From Rhizobium sp. BK650 (GTDB lineage Bacteria; Pseudomonadota; Alphaproteobacteria; Rhizobiales; Rhizobiaceae), in assembly GCF_014195325.1 (NCBI RefSeq), contig NZ_JACIBK010000003.1, positions 1 through 64,000 of the forward strand: 64,000 nt of DNA, in the 5' to 3' direction. A program made the translations under genes and the position numbers. This document shows positions 33,668-41,904 of the stretch, piece by piece (the stretch's first letter is position 1; each line of letters opens with the position of its first letter). The notes beneath the pieces are model-generated. The model did no database searches. It was not told where the DNA came from and was given only the letters and a program-made list of their open reading frames with translations.

Positions 33668-34480
33668 GTGTCTCTCGCCAGCATGGCGATGTATGTCACG
33701 CCGCCGGCGCTTGCGGCTGCCACTGCCGAGCTCTGGGCGTTTCTTCGCGGGGAACTGGCAGCGGCAGGGCTTGCTGGTTTGCCCGAAGCTCTCGATACCG
33801 ATATCGCTCACGACGAAGCCTGGCTCCAGCCCAATCTCCTCCTCTCGCAGACGTGCGGCTATCCCTATGTGAAGACCTTGCGGGGCAGGGTGCGTCTCGT
33901 GGCAACGCCGGTCTATTCCCATCCCGGCTGCGACGGGCCGTTCATGCGCAGCTTCATCATTGTCAGCAGAACGAACGCAGCCGGCTCGCCGGCGGATCTG
34001 CGCGGCAGCATTGCCGCCATCAACAGTCCGGACAGCAATTCCGGCAGCAATCTCTTTCGGGCATCCGTGGCGCCGCTTGCCGAAAATGGCCGGTTCTTCG
34101 CCGGCGTCATCGAGACCGGCAGCCATGGGGCGAGCATCGATGCGGTCTCGCAGGGAAGGGCGGATTGCGCGGCGATCGACTGCATCACCTTCGGGAATAT
34201 CCAGCGTTTCGATCCGCAGCGGCTTGCCGGCGTGCGCGTCCTTGCCGAGACCGTTTCCGGCCCGGGACTGCCCTTCATCACGGCGGGAGATGCTTCGGAC
34301 GAGCAGGTGACGCTGCTGCGGCAGGCACTTGCCGCCGCCATTGCAGAGCCTTCGCTCGCGACAGTGCGGGACACGCTGGGGCTTGTCCGCTTCGAAGTGC
34401 TGTCCGATGAGGACTATGAACCGCTGCTGAGGCTCGCCGAAGAGGCGATTGCCGGCGGCTACAGCGAGTTCGGAGCGTAG
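33668..34480 (+). CDS. PhnD-like substrate-binding protein without signal peptide
   Basis: About 270 residues. SLASMAMYVTPPALAAATAELWAFLRGEL is the usual first strand-helix, followed by LLLSQTCGYPYV, SFIIVSRTNAAGSPADLRGSIAAINSPDSNSGSNLF, ETGSHGASIDAVSQGRADCAAIDCITF and PGLPFITAG, the phosphate/phosphonate-binding (PhnD/THI5-like) fold. No Sec signal was seen and no ABC permease is adjacent, so it may be a cytoplasmic binding protein. The start is unclear: GTG 33668 (used here), ATG 33683 or GTG 33614, which overlaps the LysE stop. Confidence 0.75.
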   Translation: MSLASMAMYVTPPALAAATAELWAFLRGELAAAGLAGLPEALDTDIAHDEAWLQPNLLLSQTCGYPYVKTLRGRVRLVATPVYSHPGCDGPFMRSFIIVSRTNAAGSPADLRGSIAAINSPDSNSGSNLFRASVAPLAENGRFFAGVIETGSHGASIDAVSQGRADCAAIDCITFGNIQRFDPQRLAGVRVLAETVSGPGLPFITAGDASDEQVTLLRQALAAAIAEPSLATVRDTLGLVRFEVLSDEDYEPLLRLAEEAIAGGYSEFGA

Positions 34481-34483
34481 AAC

Positions 34484-34515
34484 CGGTCGAAGCCCATCCG
34501 GGAGGGCTTCGACCG
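34484..34515. terminator. Bidirectional terminator hairpin
   Basis: CGGTCGAAGCCC (34484-34495) pairs perfectly with GGGCTTCGACCG (34504-34515) around an 8-base loop, 3 bp after the PhnD-like gene's stop and 80 bp before the end of the convergent gene. Confidence 0.75.
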
Positions 34516-34595
34516 TCTTCGTGCGAACGGTGGCTGCTACGAGTGCGAGACGCTGTACGCCGTCTACAACCCCTATCGCGTGAGGGTCGCCGCAG

Positions 34596-34979
34596 CTACC
34601 GGCCGATTGCCGCCAGCTGCCGTTCGAAACTCCCCAAATCGAAATAGTCGCGCCAGACGGTGATTCTGCCGTTTTCCACCGTCAGCGTGCCCATGACCGG
34701 CAGGGTGATCGTGCCGCCGCTTTCGTGGGTGAAGATATCGATGCGCTCGTTCAGCACGACATTGCCCGACGCGGCGATTTCCGTGACTTGCCAGTCCACC
34801 TCGAAGGCGGTGCCGATGCCGAAATCGGCGTGGAATTTGCCGACGTTTTCGCGGCCCACGATATCGGGCAGGGGCACGTTGTCGTAGAGCACGTCTTCCG
34901 AGAGCATGGCGAGCGCCTCTTCGATGCGGTTGGCGCTCCAGTGGGCGAAGAAGGTTTTTGCGGTTTCGAGAGGTGACAT
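34596..34979 (-). CDS. Limonene-1,2-epoxide hydrolase-like (NTF2 fold) protein
   Basis: 127 residues. AKTFFAHWSANRIEEALAMLSEDVLYDNVPLPDIVGRENV gives the cone-shaped NTF2 fold. NERIDIF and ITVWRDYFDLGSFERQ carry the Arg-Asp and Asp residues that form the LEH catalytic triad (Asp-Arg-Asp). That triad looks complete, so epoxide hydrolysis or a SnoaL-like reaction is possible. It ends the two-gene unit with the upstream F420-type reductase, 12 bp apart. Confidence 0.78.
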   Translation of the reverse strand: MSPLETAKTFFAHWSANRIEEALAMLSEDVLYDNVPLPDIVGRENVGKFHADFGIGTAFEVDWQVTEIAASGNVVLNERIDIFTHESGGTITLPVMGTLTVENGRITVWRDYFDLGSFERQLAAIGR

Positions 34980-34991
34980 GATGCTTCTCTT

Positions 34992-35591
34992 TCAGCCGAA
35001 CTTGACGAGGTTGAGGGCCGGCAGCGGGCCGCCGGGGAATTGCGTCAGGCTGGCGCCGATCTTGAGTGGGCCGAGGTCGACGCCGGCAAAGCCGAGGCGC
35101 GTGATGATGTCGGCGACTTCCGCCTTCGCCTGCGCATCGTCTCCGGAATAGAAGAGCACGCGGCTGCCGCCTTCGGCGTGCGGGTCGGCGGAGACGAGAT
35201 TGGCGAAGAGGTGATTGAAGGCCTTGACGAGGCGGGCGCCAGGCACGAGGCCGGCGACGATTTCGCTTGACAGGCGTCCGCCGAGTTCGGCCGGCTTGAA
35301 GAGGGGCGCCTCGATCGGGTTATTGGCATCGATGACGATGCGGCCGGCCCAATGCGGCAGGCCGGACAGGGCTGCCGGCAGCTTCGACCAGGGCACGGCG
35401 ATGAGGACGATATCGGCGCTAGCGGCCTGCTCGATCGTCCCGGCTGTGATGTGCGGTGCGAGTTCTGTGGTCAGTTCGCCGAGCGTTTCGGGGCCGCGGC
35501 TGTTGGCGATGGTGGCGGCGATACCGTTACGGGCGATAGCGCGGGCGAAGGCCGAGCCGATATTGCCGGCGCCGATGATACCGATGGACAT
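34992..35591 (-). CDS. NADPH-dependent F420 reductase-like (NAD(P)-binding) protein
   Basis: 199 residues from the ATG at 35591 (AGGAAGC upstream). IGIIGAGNIGSAFARAIARNG is a Rossmann GxGxxG motif with NSRGPETL after beta 2, a basic NADPH-type loop. VLIAVPWSKLPAALSGL, VIDANNPIE and KAFNHLFANL follow the NADPH:F420 reductase/ketopantoate-like pattern. Rhizobia are not known for F420, so another acceptor is likely. Divergent from a LysR gene 122 bp away that may control it. Confidence 0.82.
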   Translation of the reverse strand: MSIGIIGAGNIGSAFARAIARNGIAATIANSRGPETLGELTTELAPHITAGTIEQAASADIVLIAVPWSKLPAALSGLPHWAGRIVIDANNPIEAPLFKPAELGGRLSSEIVAGLVPGARLVKAFNHLFANLVSADPHAEGGSRVLFYSGDDAQAKAEVADIITRLGFAGVDLGPLKIGASLTQFPGGPLPALNLVKFG

Positions 35592-35713
35592 GACAAGCTT
35601 CCTTTCTGCATGTCGTGTTGGTTTTGCTGGAGCCAATATCGCGCCGTCATTCCCCTTTGATTAGACCGGAATGGATGGTATCAGTTTCAAGCATCTCTTG
35701 AAGGTTCTGATTG

Positions 35714-36643
35714 ATGGAAAGCTTGGCTAACCTGGAATCCTTCGTGCGCAGCGCCGAGTTCGGCAGCTTTTCGGGCGCCGCGCGTCGCCTCGGCTTGACG
35801 CCGGCGGCGGTCAGCCGCAATGTGGCAGCGCTCGAAACCAATCTGAAACTGCGGCTCTTTCACCGCAGCACGCGCCGCCTGACGCTGACGGAGGCGGGCG
35901 AGCGCTTTCTCATCGCCATGCGCGATCATCTCGAGGGGCTGCAGGGGGCGATTGCCGAGATCTCCAACGAGCAGGCGGAGCCGGCCGGCGTCCTGAAGGT
36001 CAGCGTCAGCCCGGCCTTCGGCATCAACTATATGCTGCCCATGCTGCCCGACTTCATGAACCGTTACCCGCTGGTGCAACCGGAATGGATGTTCGAGTAT
36101 CGGCAGGTGGATCTGATCGGCGAAGGTTACGATGCGGCAATCGGCGGCGGCTTCGAGCTTGCCTCGGGCGTGGTGGCGCGGCCGCTGGCGCCGGCCCATC
36201 TCGTGGCGGTGGCGTCACCTGCCTATATGCAGGGCCGCGTGCCGCCGGTCGATCCGGCCGGTCTTGCGGGGCTCGACGGCATCGTCATGAAATCGATCAA
36301 TACCGGACGCATTCCGCAGCGACAGATGCGTAACGCTGCGGGAGAGGAGCAGCGTATCGATCTCGCGCCAAAGATCGTCGTCAACGATCCCGCCGCCATG
36401 CGTGGTGCCGCCCTTCTCGGGCTCGGCGTCACGCTGATCTCGAAGCCGGATGCGCTTGCCTATCTCGACAGCGGCGAGCTGATCAGGCTCGTGCCCTCCT
36501 GGTATGTCGATATCGGGCCGATCTCGATCTATTACGCCAACAAGAGGCTGCTGCCCCTGAAAACGCGGGTATTCATCGATTTCGTCATCGAAGGTTTTCA
36601 GCGTCAGCGGCTGGCCGAGCGTTTTGCCGGCAGCATCGGTTGA
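35714..36643 (+). CDS. LysR family transcriptional regulator
   Basis: 309 residues. N-terminal winged HTH LANLESFVRSAEFGSFSGAARRLGLTPAAVSRNVAALETNLKLRLFHRSTRRLTLTEAG, then a periplasmic-binding-like effector domain (VLKVSVSPAFGINYMLPMLPDFM). It lies back to back with the reductase/LEH pair, the classical LysR target arrangement. A TTG at 35711 is also in frame. Confidence 0.92.
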   Translation: MESLANLESFVRSAEFGSFSGAARRLGLTPAAVSRNVAALETNLKLRLFHRSTRRLTLTEAGERFLIAMRDHLEGLQGAIAEISNEQAEPAGVLKVSVSPAFGINYMLPMLPDFMNRYPLVQPEWMFEYRQVDLIGEGYDAAIGGGFELASGVVARPLAPAHLVAVASPAYMQGRVPPVDPAGLAGLDGIVMKSINTGRIPQRQMRNAAGEEQRIDLAPKIVVNDPAAMRGAALLGLGVTLISKPDALAYLDSGELIRLVPSWYVDIGPISIYYANKRLLPLKTRVFIDFVIEGFQRQRLAERFAGSIG

Positions 36644-36915
36644 GGCTCATCGGGCCGGTAGCCGAGCACGAAGGCGATGACCTTCGCGGAGGACATTTCG
36701 CAGGGTTTCAGCGTGCTGCCACTCGCCTCCAGCAGATAGAGGTTGAAGCTGACGATATCGCTGCCGGCGAGATATTCGGCATAGAGCCAGATGCGCTTGC
36801 CACCGGGCGAGCGCTTCACGGTGGCGCCCCAGCGGCGGTTCTCGAAGGCACCTTCGCTATAGCCTTCGGGGATGAGGGCGAGCGCGCGGGAAAAATCGTC
36901 GTCTGCTGGGTGCAT
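36604..36915 (-). CDS. Conserved hypothetical protein (103 residues)
   Basis: MHPADDDFSRALALIPEGYSEGAFENRRWGATVKRSPGGKRIWLYAEYLAGSDIVSFNLYLL reads as a compact alpha/beta protein of the kind often found in rhizobial genomes without a named function. Its 3' end overlaps the LysR gene by 40 bp in convergent orientation. GAGAG is upstream of the ATG at 36915. Confidence 0.65.
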   Translation of the reverse strand: MHPADDDFSRALALIPEGYSEGAFENRRWGATVKRSPGGKRIWLYAEYLAGSDIVSFNLYLLEASGSTLKPCEMSSAKVIAFVLGYRPDEPQPMLPAKRSASR

Positions 36916-37086
36916 TGAGGTCTCTCGGGCGCGACCTGTTCTATGGAAGCGTCTCATCATAGTGCTGGTACGCGGCATGGCAAAGCTGCACGCCAGTTGC
37001 GGCGAGGACATCGTAGCTATTGATATAGGCGTTGGCGATGCAGCCGCGCTCTTTGCTCAGGAACAGGAGTATCGCCGGCGGGTGCT

Positions 37087-37995
37087 TCAATCCGAAAACG
37101 TCGTCCTCAAGCGATGAATATGGGCAGCGCCGATGCCGCAGCAGCCGCCGATGATGGTCGCGCCCGCTTCGGCCCAGGAGCAGGCATAGCGCGAATAGGC
37201 ATCGTCATTCAGATCGCTGCGGGTGTCGTGCAGCCCTTCATTGGCGGCTGCCTGACCCTGTTCCCCTTCGAAGGCATTGGCATAGACGCCGATTTCGAGG
37301 GGAGCGTCCATCTTCCGGAGTACGCGCGCTGCCGTCTCTACGGCGGCCTGCATGACCTCAGGCTTGCTGCAATTGAACAGGAGCGCTCCAGCACCCGAGG
37401 ATGCCGCCCAGGATGCGGCGTCCTCGACCCTCTCGTTGGAGCGGAGTTTTGGTTCTGCGCCCTTCATGGCTGCTTCGTCGTCCGCTATCGTGAAGGATAT
37501 CCAGAACGGCTTGCCTGATGTCGCCACCGACTTGCGGACGGCCTCTGCCTCGGCAATCAGGCTCAGCGTTTCGCCGAGCCATATATCGACAAAGGGGCCG
37601 AGGTTTTCGACAAGCACTTCGAGATAGTCCTGCACCCGCGAAGGCTGAAAGTTCTGCGGCTCGTATGAGCCGAAGATCGGCGGCAGCGACCCGGCGACCA
37701 GTACCTTCCGATCCCTAACGGCATCGGCCGCCTCGCGCGCCAGGCGGCCCGCGAGACGGATCAGCGCCGGCCCTTCCTTCCGAAACCGGTCCTCGCCGAT
37801 GTGAAAGGGCACGAGCGCATAGCTGTTTGTCGTGATCACCTCGGAGCCGGCGGCGATGAATTCCCGGTGGACCTCACGCACGATGTCAGGCGAATTCATC
37901 AGCGCCAATGCCGACCATTCCGGTTGTTTCAGCTCGGCGCCGAGCCGCTGCAGCTCGCGGCTCATGCCGCCATCGAGAATTCGGGTCATGCTCAC
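37087..37995 (-). CDS. Homocysteine S-methyltransferase family protein
   Basis: 302 residues. ILDGGMSRELQRLG, the barrel segments ITTNSYALVPFHIGEDRF and FWISFTIADDE, and the zinc ligands Cys in LLFNCSKPEV plus the Cys pair in GGCCGIGAAHI match MmuM-type enzymes, which methylate homocysteine with S-methylmethionine. The zinc site is complete. GTG at 37995 is used (GGAG 8 bases upstream); ATG at 37989 is an alternative. Downstream of an amino-acid ABC importer on the same strand, with a 113-bp gap. Confidence 0.88.
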   Translation of the reverse strand: MSMTRILDGGMSRELQRLGAELKQPEWSALALMNSPDIVREVHREFIAAGSEVITTNSYALVPFHIGEDRFRKEGPALIRLAGRLAREAADAVRDRKVLVAGSLPPIFGSYEPQNFQPSRVQDYLEVLVENLGPFVDIWLGETLSLIAEAEAVRKSVATSGKPFWISFTIADDEAAMKGAEPKLRSNERVEDAASWAASSGAGALLFNCSKPEVMQAAVETAARVLRKMDAPLEIGVYANAFEGEQGQAAANEGLHDTRSDLNDDAYSRYACSWAEAGATIIGGCCGIGAAHIHRLRTTFSD

Positions 37996-38108
37996 GAAGA
38001 GGTCTCCATTCGGTCTGTCGCGCCGTGACCGGCGTCGGGTTTTTCATAAGAAAGTGGGCGGGGTGCAGATGGTTCGTGCGTCAGCGAGTTCATGGCCGGC
38101 TCTTGGGT

Positions 38109-38798
38109 CTAGCGACGGACCGGCACCTGCGCTTCGAGACCTCGAAAGACGCGGGCGACCACAGCGGTCAAGGCGAGATAGAAGAGGGTGACGACCAGCA
38201 GCGGTTCATAGACGAGCAGCGTGTCCTGCCGGACCTTGTTGGCGACGGCGTAGAGATCCATCACCGTCACCGTAAATGCGAGCGGCGTCGCCTTGAGCTG
38301 CATGACGATCTCGCCCGCAATGGTCGGCAGGGCGATGCGAACGGCGCGCGGCAGCCAGATGCGGCGGGTCAGCTTCCAGGGCGACAGGCCGAAGGCCCGG
38401 CCGGCTTCGAGCTCCCCCTTGGGAACGGCAAGCAGCGCGCCGCGCAATACCTCTGCCTCATAGGCGGCATAGTTCAGCGTGAAACTGACCGCGGCGAAGA
38501 AGAAGCCTTCGCGCAGGATCGGCCAGAACAGGCTCTGGCGGATGCCGGGGATCATGGGGAGCAGCGAACCCACGCCGTAGTAGAGAAGCCACAGCTGGAT
38601 CAGCAGCGGCGTGCCGCGGAAGAAGGTGCAATAGCCGCGAGCGAGCAGCCGTGTCAGTCTGCCGCCGCTGACCTGCGCGAAGGCCAGGCCGATGGCGATG
38701 ACGAAGCCGAACACCACCGATATCACCAGCAGGCAGACCGTCTGCCAGGCGCCCGTCAGAAGCAGCGGCCAATAGGAAGAAATCCAGGTGAAATTCAT
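38109..38798 (-). CDS. Polar amino-acid ABC transporter permease (HisM-like)
   Basis: 229 residues, about five TM helices. The EAA loop, YAAYEAEVLRGALLAVPKGELEAGRAFGLSPWKLTRRIWLPRAVRIALP, is that of HisM/GlnP permeases. It starts 12 bp after the partner permease. With it, it forms the heterodimeric channel of the importer. Confidence 0.92.
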   Translation of the reverse strand: MNFTWISSYWPLLLTGAWQTVCLLVISVVFGFVIAIGLAFAQVSGGRLTRLLARGYCTFFRGTPLLIQLWLLYYGVGSLLPMIPGIRQSLFWPILREGFFFAAVSFTLNYAAYEAEVLRGALLAVPKGELEAGRAFGLSPWKLTRRIWLPRAVRIALPTIAGEIVMQLKATPLAFTVTVMDLYAVANKVRQDTLLVYEPLLVVTLFYLALTAVVARVFRGLEAQVPVRR

Positions 38799-38810
38799 CG
38801 GGCGTTCTCT

Positions 38811-39536
38811 TCAGGCAAGGCGCGGCTGGCCCCGCCGCATCCGCCCTTCGATCAGTTTGAAAAGGACGTTGGAAACGAGCGTGATGGCGAGGTAGAGAAG
38901 AGCCGAGGCGAGGAAAAAGACGAAGTAGTGTTTGGTGCTTGCCCCCGCAAGGCGGGTGGCGAGCGCCAGTTCCTGATAGCCGACGACCGCAACCAGCGCA
39001 CTGTCCTTGGTGACCGACATCCACAGATTGGCAAGACCGGGCAGGGCGTTCGGCAGAAGCGCCGGCAGCAGGACGCGGCGAAATCTCAGCGCCGGCCCCA
39101 TGCCGAAGGCCTTGGCAGCCTCGATCTGGCCAACGGGAATGGCGAGGATCGCGCCGCGCAGCACCTCCGTCATATAGGCCCCCTGCACGAAGCCCAGCAC
39201 CGCGACGGCCGCGATGAAACCGTTCACGTTGACCGGCGGCAGGTCGAACGCGGCCAGGAGCCGGTTGAGACCGTCGGTGCCGGCATAATAGAGCCCGACG
39301 ATCAGGATCAGCTCAGGGACGGCGCGAATGAGCGTGGTGTAGACATCGAGCAGCAGGCGGAGAACGCGGTTGCCCGAAAGCTTTCCAAGCGCGCCGCCCG
39401 TACCGAGCAGCAGGCCGATCGCGAAAGCGCAGGCCGAGATGGCGACCGTGGAGACCGCGCCTGCCAGGAGAACGCCGCCCCATCCCGGAGGATAGGGAGA
39501 CAGCAGGTCGAGAATGCCTTGTTGCGCGGTCGCCAT
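38811..39536 (-). CDS. Polar amino-acid ABC transporter permease (HisQ-like)
   Basis: 241 residues, several TM helices. FVQGAYMTEVLRGAILAIPVGQIEAAKAFGMGPALRFRRVLLPALLPNALPGLAN is the permease cytoplasmic loop. It lies between the binding protein (8 bp upstream) and the second permease. Confidence 0.92.
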   Translation of the reverse strand: MATAQQGILDLLSPYPPGWGGVLLAGAVSTVAISACAFAIGLLLGTGGALGKLSGNRVLRLLLDVYTTLIRAVPELILIVGLYYAGTDGLNRLLAAFDLPPVNVNGFIAAVAVLGFVQGAYMTEVLRGAILAIPVGQIEAAKAFGMGPALRFRRVLLPALLPNALPGLANLWMSVTKDSALVAVVGYQELALATRLAGASTKHYFVFFLASALLYLAITLVSNVLFKLIEGRMRRGQPRLA

Positions 39537-39544
39537 CAGGACTA

Positions 39545-40318
39545 TTACTTTGCGCCGTAGATGTCGAAGTCGAAGTATTTCTTGGTGATCGCGTCATACT
39601 GGCCGCTGGCGCGAACCGCGGCGATCGCCTTGTTCAGCTTGGCTTTCAGTTCGGTATCTTCCTTGCGCAGGCCGCCCGAAGTGCCAGCCCCGAGGATCTC
39701 CTTGTCGTCGGCGACGTCGCCCATGTTGGCGCAGCAATCCTTGCCGGCATCGCTTTTCAGGAAAGCATCGAGCGCAAGCGAATCGCCGAAGACGTAGTCG
39801 ATGCGGCCGGAGGCGAGATCCTGAAAAGCCTCGTCGAGCGTCTGGTAGGTCTTTTCCTCGGCGACGCCGGCAAAATACTTCTTGTAATATTCCGACTGGA
39901 TCGTCGACACCTGGATGCCGATGGTCTTGCCCTTCACGTCCTCGGCAGTGGCGCCTGGTTTCTGGTCCTTGGGGCCGATCAGGTTGCTCGGCGTGTTGTA
40001 ATATTTGTCGGTGAAGTCGATCACCTTCGAGCGTTCCGCGGTGTTCGACATCGACGACCAGATCACGTCGAACTTCTTGCTTTGCAGAGCCGGAATGAGA
40101 CCATCCCAGGAAATGTCGACGATCGAGCATTTCTCCTTCATCTCCGCGCAGACGGCATTCATGAGATCGATCTCCCATCCATGCCATTCTCCGGAGGCAT
40201 CCTTGGCGAAGAAAGGCGGATAGGATTCGTTCATCACGCCGAAGCGGACTTCGGCCTGCGCGGCGACGGCGGAAAGTACAAATGCCGCGCCGGCAAAAAA
40301 GGTGGGGATCAGCTTCAT
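39545..40318 (-). CDS. Amino-acid ABC transporter substrate-binding protein
   Basis: 257 residues. A Sec signal peptide ending AAQA precedes EVRFGVMNESYPPFFAKDASGEWHGWEIDLMNAVCAEM, the family SBP_bac_3 start. WDGLIPALQSKKFDVIWSSMSNTAERSKVIDFTDKYY and GKTIGIQVSTIQSEYYKKYF complete the two lobes. The ligand pocket is of the polar or basic amino-acid type (LAO/His/octopine); exact ligand unknown. The nearby methyltransferase hints at S-methylmethionine. Confidence 0.92.
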   Translation of the reverse strand: MKLIPTFFAGAAFVLSAVAAQAEVRFGVMNESYPPFFAKDASGEWHGWEIDLMNAVCAEMKEKCSIVDISWDGLIPALQSKKFDVIWSSMSNTAERSKVIDFTDKYYNTPSNLIGPKDQKPGATAEDVKGKTIGIQVSTIQSEYYKKYFAGVAEEKTYQTLDEAFQDLASGRIDYVFGDSLALDAFLKSDAGKDCCANMGDVADDKEILGAGTSGGLRKEDTELKAKLNKAIAAVRASGQYDAITKKYFDFDIYGAK

Positions 40319-40362
40319 TCGCAGGATTCTCCTGGTTTGTGTTGTCGATGAGAGTTCGCGCG

Positions 40363-41142
40363 TCAGTGGGCGCTGAGACCGGTAAATTCCCGGCAGCGGG
40401 CACTCACCGGCGCCCCGAATATCTGCTCCGGCGGGCCTTCCTCCTCGATCCGTCCCTGATGCAGGAACAGAACCCGGCTGGAGACATCGCGTGCGAAACG
40501 CATTTCATGCGTGACCATCAGCATCGTCCGGCCTTCTTCCGCGAGGTCCCGGATCACTTTGAGCACCTCGCTGACCAGTTCCGGATCAAGCGCCGACGTC
40601 GGCTCGTCAAACAGCATGACGGCGGGATCGATGCACAGCGCCCTGGCAATGGCCGCGCGCTGCTGCTGGCCACCGGACAGGAAAGCGGGATAGGCGTCGC
40701 GTTTATCGAAGAGCCCGACCTTGTGGAGCAGCGCCTCCGCCTTTTCGATGGCCTCGCGCCGCGAAATGCCCATGACATGCACCGGCGCCTCGATGACGTT
40801 TTCCAGCACCGTCCGATGCGCCCAGAGATTGAAGCTCTGGAAGACCATGCCGAGCCCGGTGCGTAGCCGTTCGATCTGCCGCCAGCTGCGCGGCTGCAGC
40901 CGCCCGCCCGGGCCGGCTTTCATCGCGACTTCCTCGCCGTTCATGGCAATGCGGCCGCGATCAGGCGTTTCCAAAAAATTGATGCATCTGAGGAAGGTGC
41001 TCTTGCCAGAACCTGACGAGCCGATAATGGAGATCACATCCGACTTGCGGGCCTCGGTCGAGATACCCTTGAGAACCTGTTGCGAGCCGAAGCTTTTATG
41101 GAGATCTTCGACGCGAAGAGCAGGAAAGGGTCGATCTGGCAT
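40363..41142 (-). CDS. Polar amino-acid ABC transporter ATP-binding protein
   Basis: 259 residues, HisP/GlnQ type. Walker A is GSSGSGKST, the Q-loop [12 protein letters not shown], the signature LSGGQQQR, Walker [15 protein letters not shown] and the switch VTHEMRFAR. First gene of the unit ATPase-SBP-permease-permease-methyltransferase; 44 bp separate it from the SBP gene. Opposite, 163 bp away, starts an Lrp-type regulator. Confidence 0.93.
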   Translation of the reverse strand: MPDRPFPALRVEDLHKSFGSQQVLKGISTEARKSDVISIIGSSGSGKSTFLRCINFLETPDRGRIAMNGEEVAMKAGPGGRLQPRSWRQIERLRTGLGMVFQSFNLWAHRTVLENVIEAPVHVMGISRREAIEKAEALLHKVGLFDKRDAYPAFLSGGQQQRAAIARALCIDPAVMLFDEPTSALDPELVSEVLKVIRDLAEEGRTMLMVTHEMRFARDVSSRVLFLHQGRIEEEGPPEQIFGAPVSARCREFTGLSAH

Positions 41143-41220
41143 GCATGGTTCCGGCTGAACTGAATTTGCGAAGGATAATGATAAAATAACGCGGTTTTTT
41201 CGCGCAATTTTTATTCATTC

Positions 41221-41235
41221 TGCATATTTTATGCA
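41221..41235. promoter_or_regulatory. Candidate Lrp/AsnC operator
   Basis: TGCAT-ATTTT-ATGCA is a perfect inverted repeat with an AT spacer in the AT-rich gap between the ABC operon and the Lrp gene, fitting the 15-bp symmetric sites of this family. Binding is inferred. Confidence 0.6.
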
Positions 41236-41305
41236 AAATAATCTACTTCATGCGGCAAATGCGGCAGAATGCTGAAAGCGCCGCGACGAAAATCTGGACT
41301 GGACA

Positions 41306-41770
41306 ATGGAACAACTGGATCGTTTTGACCGTGAGATTCTCGATATCGTCCAGCGCGACTGCCAGCTGAAGGCCGAAACGATCGCCGAACGGGTCGGCCT
41401 ATCGGTCTCGGCCGTGCAGAGGCGGTTGAAGCGCCTGCGCGAGGAGGGGATCATCAAGGCGGAGGTGGCCGTCCTCGACCGGAAGGCGACGGGGACATCG
41501 ATGGTATTCATCGTCGGGATGGAGATCGAGCGGGACAATTACGACGCGCTCGCGAAGTTCCGCCTCTGGGCGGAGAAGCAGGATCACATACAGCAGGTCT
41601 ATTACGTCACGGGTGCGGTCGATCTGATCGCGATCATCACCGCTCGCGACGTCGAGCACTATGACGATATCGCGGCCCTGATCATGGCGGAAAACCCGCA
41701 GATCCGCCGCATGCATACGAATGTCGTGCTGCGGGACGTCAAGCTCGGCCTGTTCGTGCCCCTCCAATAG
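41306..41770 (+). CDS. Lrp/AsnC family transcriptional regulator
   Basis: 154 residues. HTH: LDRFDREILDIVQRDCQLKAETIAERVGLSVSAVQRRLKRLREEGIIKAEVAVLD. The RAM/AsnC ligand domain follows (MVFIVGMEIERDNYDALAKFRLWAEKQDHIQQVYYVTGAVDLIAIIT). Divergent from the amino-acid importer, so likely its amino-acid-responsive regulator. Confidence 0.92.
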   Translation: MEQLDRFDREILDIVQRDCQLKAETIAERVGLSVSAVQRRLKRLREEGIIKAEVAVLDRKATGTSMVFIVGMEIERDNYDALAKFRLWAEKQDHIQQVYYVTGAVDLIAIITARDVEHYDDIAALIMAENPQIRRMHTNVVLRDVKLGLFVPLQ

Positions 41771-41801
41771 CAGGCGGACCACGGCCAGCTACAGCATCGG
41801 C

Positions 41802-41893
41802 CCGAAAATCGGAATCGATTTTCGGAAAGCCTGATGCGTAGATTCAAAAAGTTAGAGCGTCCTTTGTGCGTCCGAATGGACGCACGGCGCTCT
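41802..41893. terminator. Two strong palindromes between convergent genes
   Basis: CCGAAAATCG-GAAT-CGATTTTCGG (41802-41825) is a perfect 10-bp stem. AGAGCG...CGCTCT (41854-41859/41888-41893) encloses GTGCGTCC-GAAT-GGACGCAC (41866-41885). Both have a GAAT loop. They probably act as terminators for both directions; similar elements recur, as I recall, in Rhizobium intergenic regions. Confidence 0.65.
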
Positions 41894-41904
41894 AGGCGCC
41901 TGCC

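Noticed and set aside
36916..38108. SAM riboswitch before the homocysteine methyltransferase
   Set aside because: The gene is downstream in an ABC operon and no SAM-II-like or SAH-type leader could be recognised.
37908..39560. 550-codon plus-strand frame
   Set aside because: Antisense to the two ABC permeases and the methyltransferase; charged, repetitive, no motif.
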